The notes under the pieces: model-generated
The model's input: only the letters and a program-made list of their open reading frames with translations
Told to the model about the DNA's origin: nothing
The model's database searches: none
Assembly (NCBI RefSeq): GCF_022669015.1
Contig: NZ_JAKKSL010000001.1
Span: 912,059 to 976,058, forward strand
DNA: 64,000 nt
Direction of reading: 5' to 3'
DNA from: Colwellia maritima
GTDB lineage: Bacteria > Pseudomonadota > Gammaproteobacteria > Enterobacterales > Alteromonadaceae
Part shown: positions 63,148 to 64,000 of the stretch, piece by piece
Numbering within the stretch: position 1 is the first letter of the stretch
Layout: each line of letters begins with the position of its first letter
Translations under genes and position numbers: made by a program

Positions 63148-64000
63148 TTAATTAAGTGCCTTGCTTGAATCTAAAACTAGCGAGTTAGCTAGAATTTTTT
63201 GTATAGCTTCTACCCATCCTTCAGGACCATATAAAGTAGTTTGCATCGTTTTATATTGCCGTGACAGGTTAGGAAATTCATGCACCGGAGAACGAATTTG
63301 TACGGCGATGTCGGCAGCTTCAAGCATCGGTACATCATTTTCACCATCACCAAGGGCAATAGTACACAATGAGGTGTTTTTATCTGATGTTTGATTTTTT
63401 TCTAAATAAAATTCACGATACTGTTCAGCTAACCAAAGTAACGCTTGTCCTTTATCGCAATAGCCACCTATATGGAGGAATCTTCCTCCCTGAACAACAT
63501 TGGCTCCTAAATCTAGCATATGATGTACAAATGCTTGCTTCGTTGCTTTGTCACCTAACCATTGAATAGGTTCGCCGTATTGCCTTTTTTTTGCACGTTT
63601 TGCTTCACTTAACGTTAACCCAGTTAAGGTTGATAAAGCGGATTCTGACAAGGTAGAAAACCCTTGGTAACATTGGTCGAATTCATCGGAATTTTTACTT
63701 AGTAAATCTAGCCAGTATTGTCTCGGGAAACAGAAAGATTTTACCCAATAGTTGTTTTCAACTACGGTGCCTTTGGGTTGAGTAGGAAAGGTACCAATAG
63801 GTATGTAAATGGCGGCACCATTCTCTATAATAAACGGGGTATCAAGCTCTAATTCTTGCTTAATTATTTCTATTTCGGCGAGCGTTTTTTGGTATTCAAA
63901 ATAACAGGAATGTTGGCTTGCTTTAATTGTTGCAGTGTTTCACTTGCAGCAATTGACTGATAAGTATAATGGTCAAGTAAAGTGCCATCGAGATCACTAA
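63148..64000 (-). CDS. mpgP: Mannosyl/glucosyl-3-phosphoglycerate phosphatase, HAD family (5' end beyond window; one frameshift)
   Basis: A HAD IIB phosphatase of at least 284 codons; the start lies outside the window. The catalytic SDLDGTLLDHYTY is right at the edge, the second motif is ILNTQKTLAEIE, and IALGDGENDVPMLEAADIAVQI binds Mg late in the protein. The family removes phosphate from mannosyl- or glucosyl-3-phosphoglycerate. A frameshift near 63890 is repaired by one C. It ends 37 nt before gpgS, so synthesis, dephosphorylation and phosphorolysis of the glycoside are arranged in one operon. Confidence 0.85.

Overview
The window reads as chromosomal DNA of an AT-rich marine gammaproteobacterium of the order Alteromonadales, most likely a Colwellia/Thalassotalea relative (Colwelliaceae). 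This rests on gene order (zapE-zapG-degQ-degS, folB-folK-uppP, rpsU-yqeY, a complete mannose-sensitive hemagglutinin type IV pilus locus, mreBCD-maf-rng-yhdP-tldD-yjgA-pmbA), the low GC content and the protein sequences. No rRNA, tRNA, CRISPR array, phage or insertion sequence was recognised.

Layout. (1) 1-12 kb is an accessory uptake and regulation region: the end of an ABC ATPase and a PedC/LutF-like ABC permease, a broken GNAT acetyltransferase, two TonB-dependent receptors, an NMT1/SsuA-like binding protein with its permease and ATPase, a porin, a LuxR-type response regulator and an orphan protein. Two copies of a dispersed intergenic repeat of about 120 bp, in the same orientation, lie at about 1.0 kb and 12.0 kb. 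(2) 12-27 kb holds housekeeping genes: an RsuA-family pseudouridine synthase, a lipoprotein, a GAF-GAF-GGDEF-EAL protein, degS/degQ, zapG/zapE, cnoX, uppP, folK/folB, plsY, tsaD, rpsU, yqeY and a PLP-dependent desulfhydrase/deaminase. (3) 27.4-46.4 kb is the MSHA pilus operon mshI-I2-J-K-L-M-N-E-G-F-B-A-C-D-O-P-Q, all on the plus strand: an assembly platform, outer-membrane secretin, c-di-GMP-responsive ATPase, major and minor pilins, and a very large LamG-containing MshQ. (4) 46.5-60 kb is the cell-shape and envelope block mreB-C-D, maf, rng, yhdP, a nitrilase-family amidase, tldD, yjgA and pmbA. (5) 60-64 kb, minus strand, is a compatible-solute cluster: a GH13_18 glycoside phosphorylase, a glucosyl-3-phosphoglycerate synthase and a mannosyl/glucosyl-3-phosphoglycerate phosphatase.

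The most striking global property is that nearly every long gene is interrupted by one or more single-base frameshifts, about 36 in 64 kb. They hit genes that are normally essential (folK, tsaD-neighbourhood genes, mreC) or strongly conserved (zapE, degS, rng, tldD, pmbA). In many cases one base added to a short run of identical bases restores the frame. I therefore read these as sequencing/assembly indels and give full-length reconstructed gene spans, with the break positions in each entry. Biological decay cannot be excluded for single cases.

The best candidates for new biology are the region 1-12 kb (a possible lanthanide/PQQ-type metal uptake locus with an acidic receptor loop), the duplicated mshE start that forms a 32-codon leader ORF, the unexplained 56-codon ORF between mreB and mreC, and the triple-LamG MshQ.
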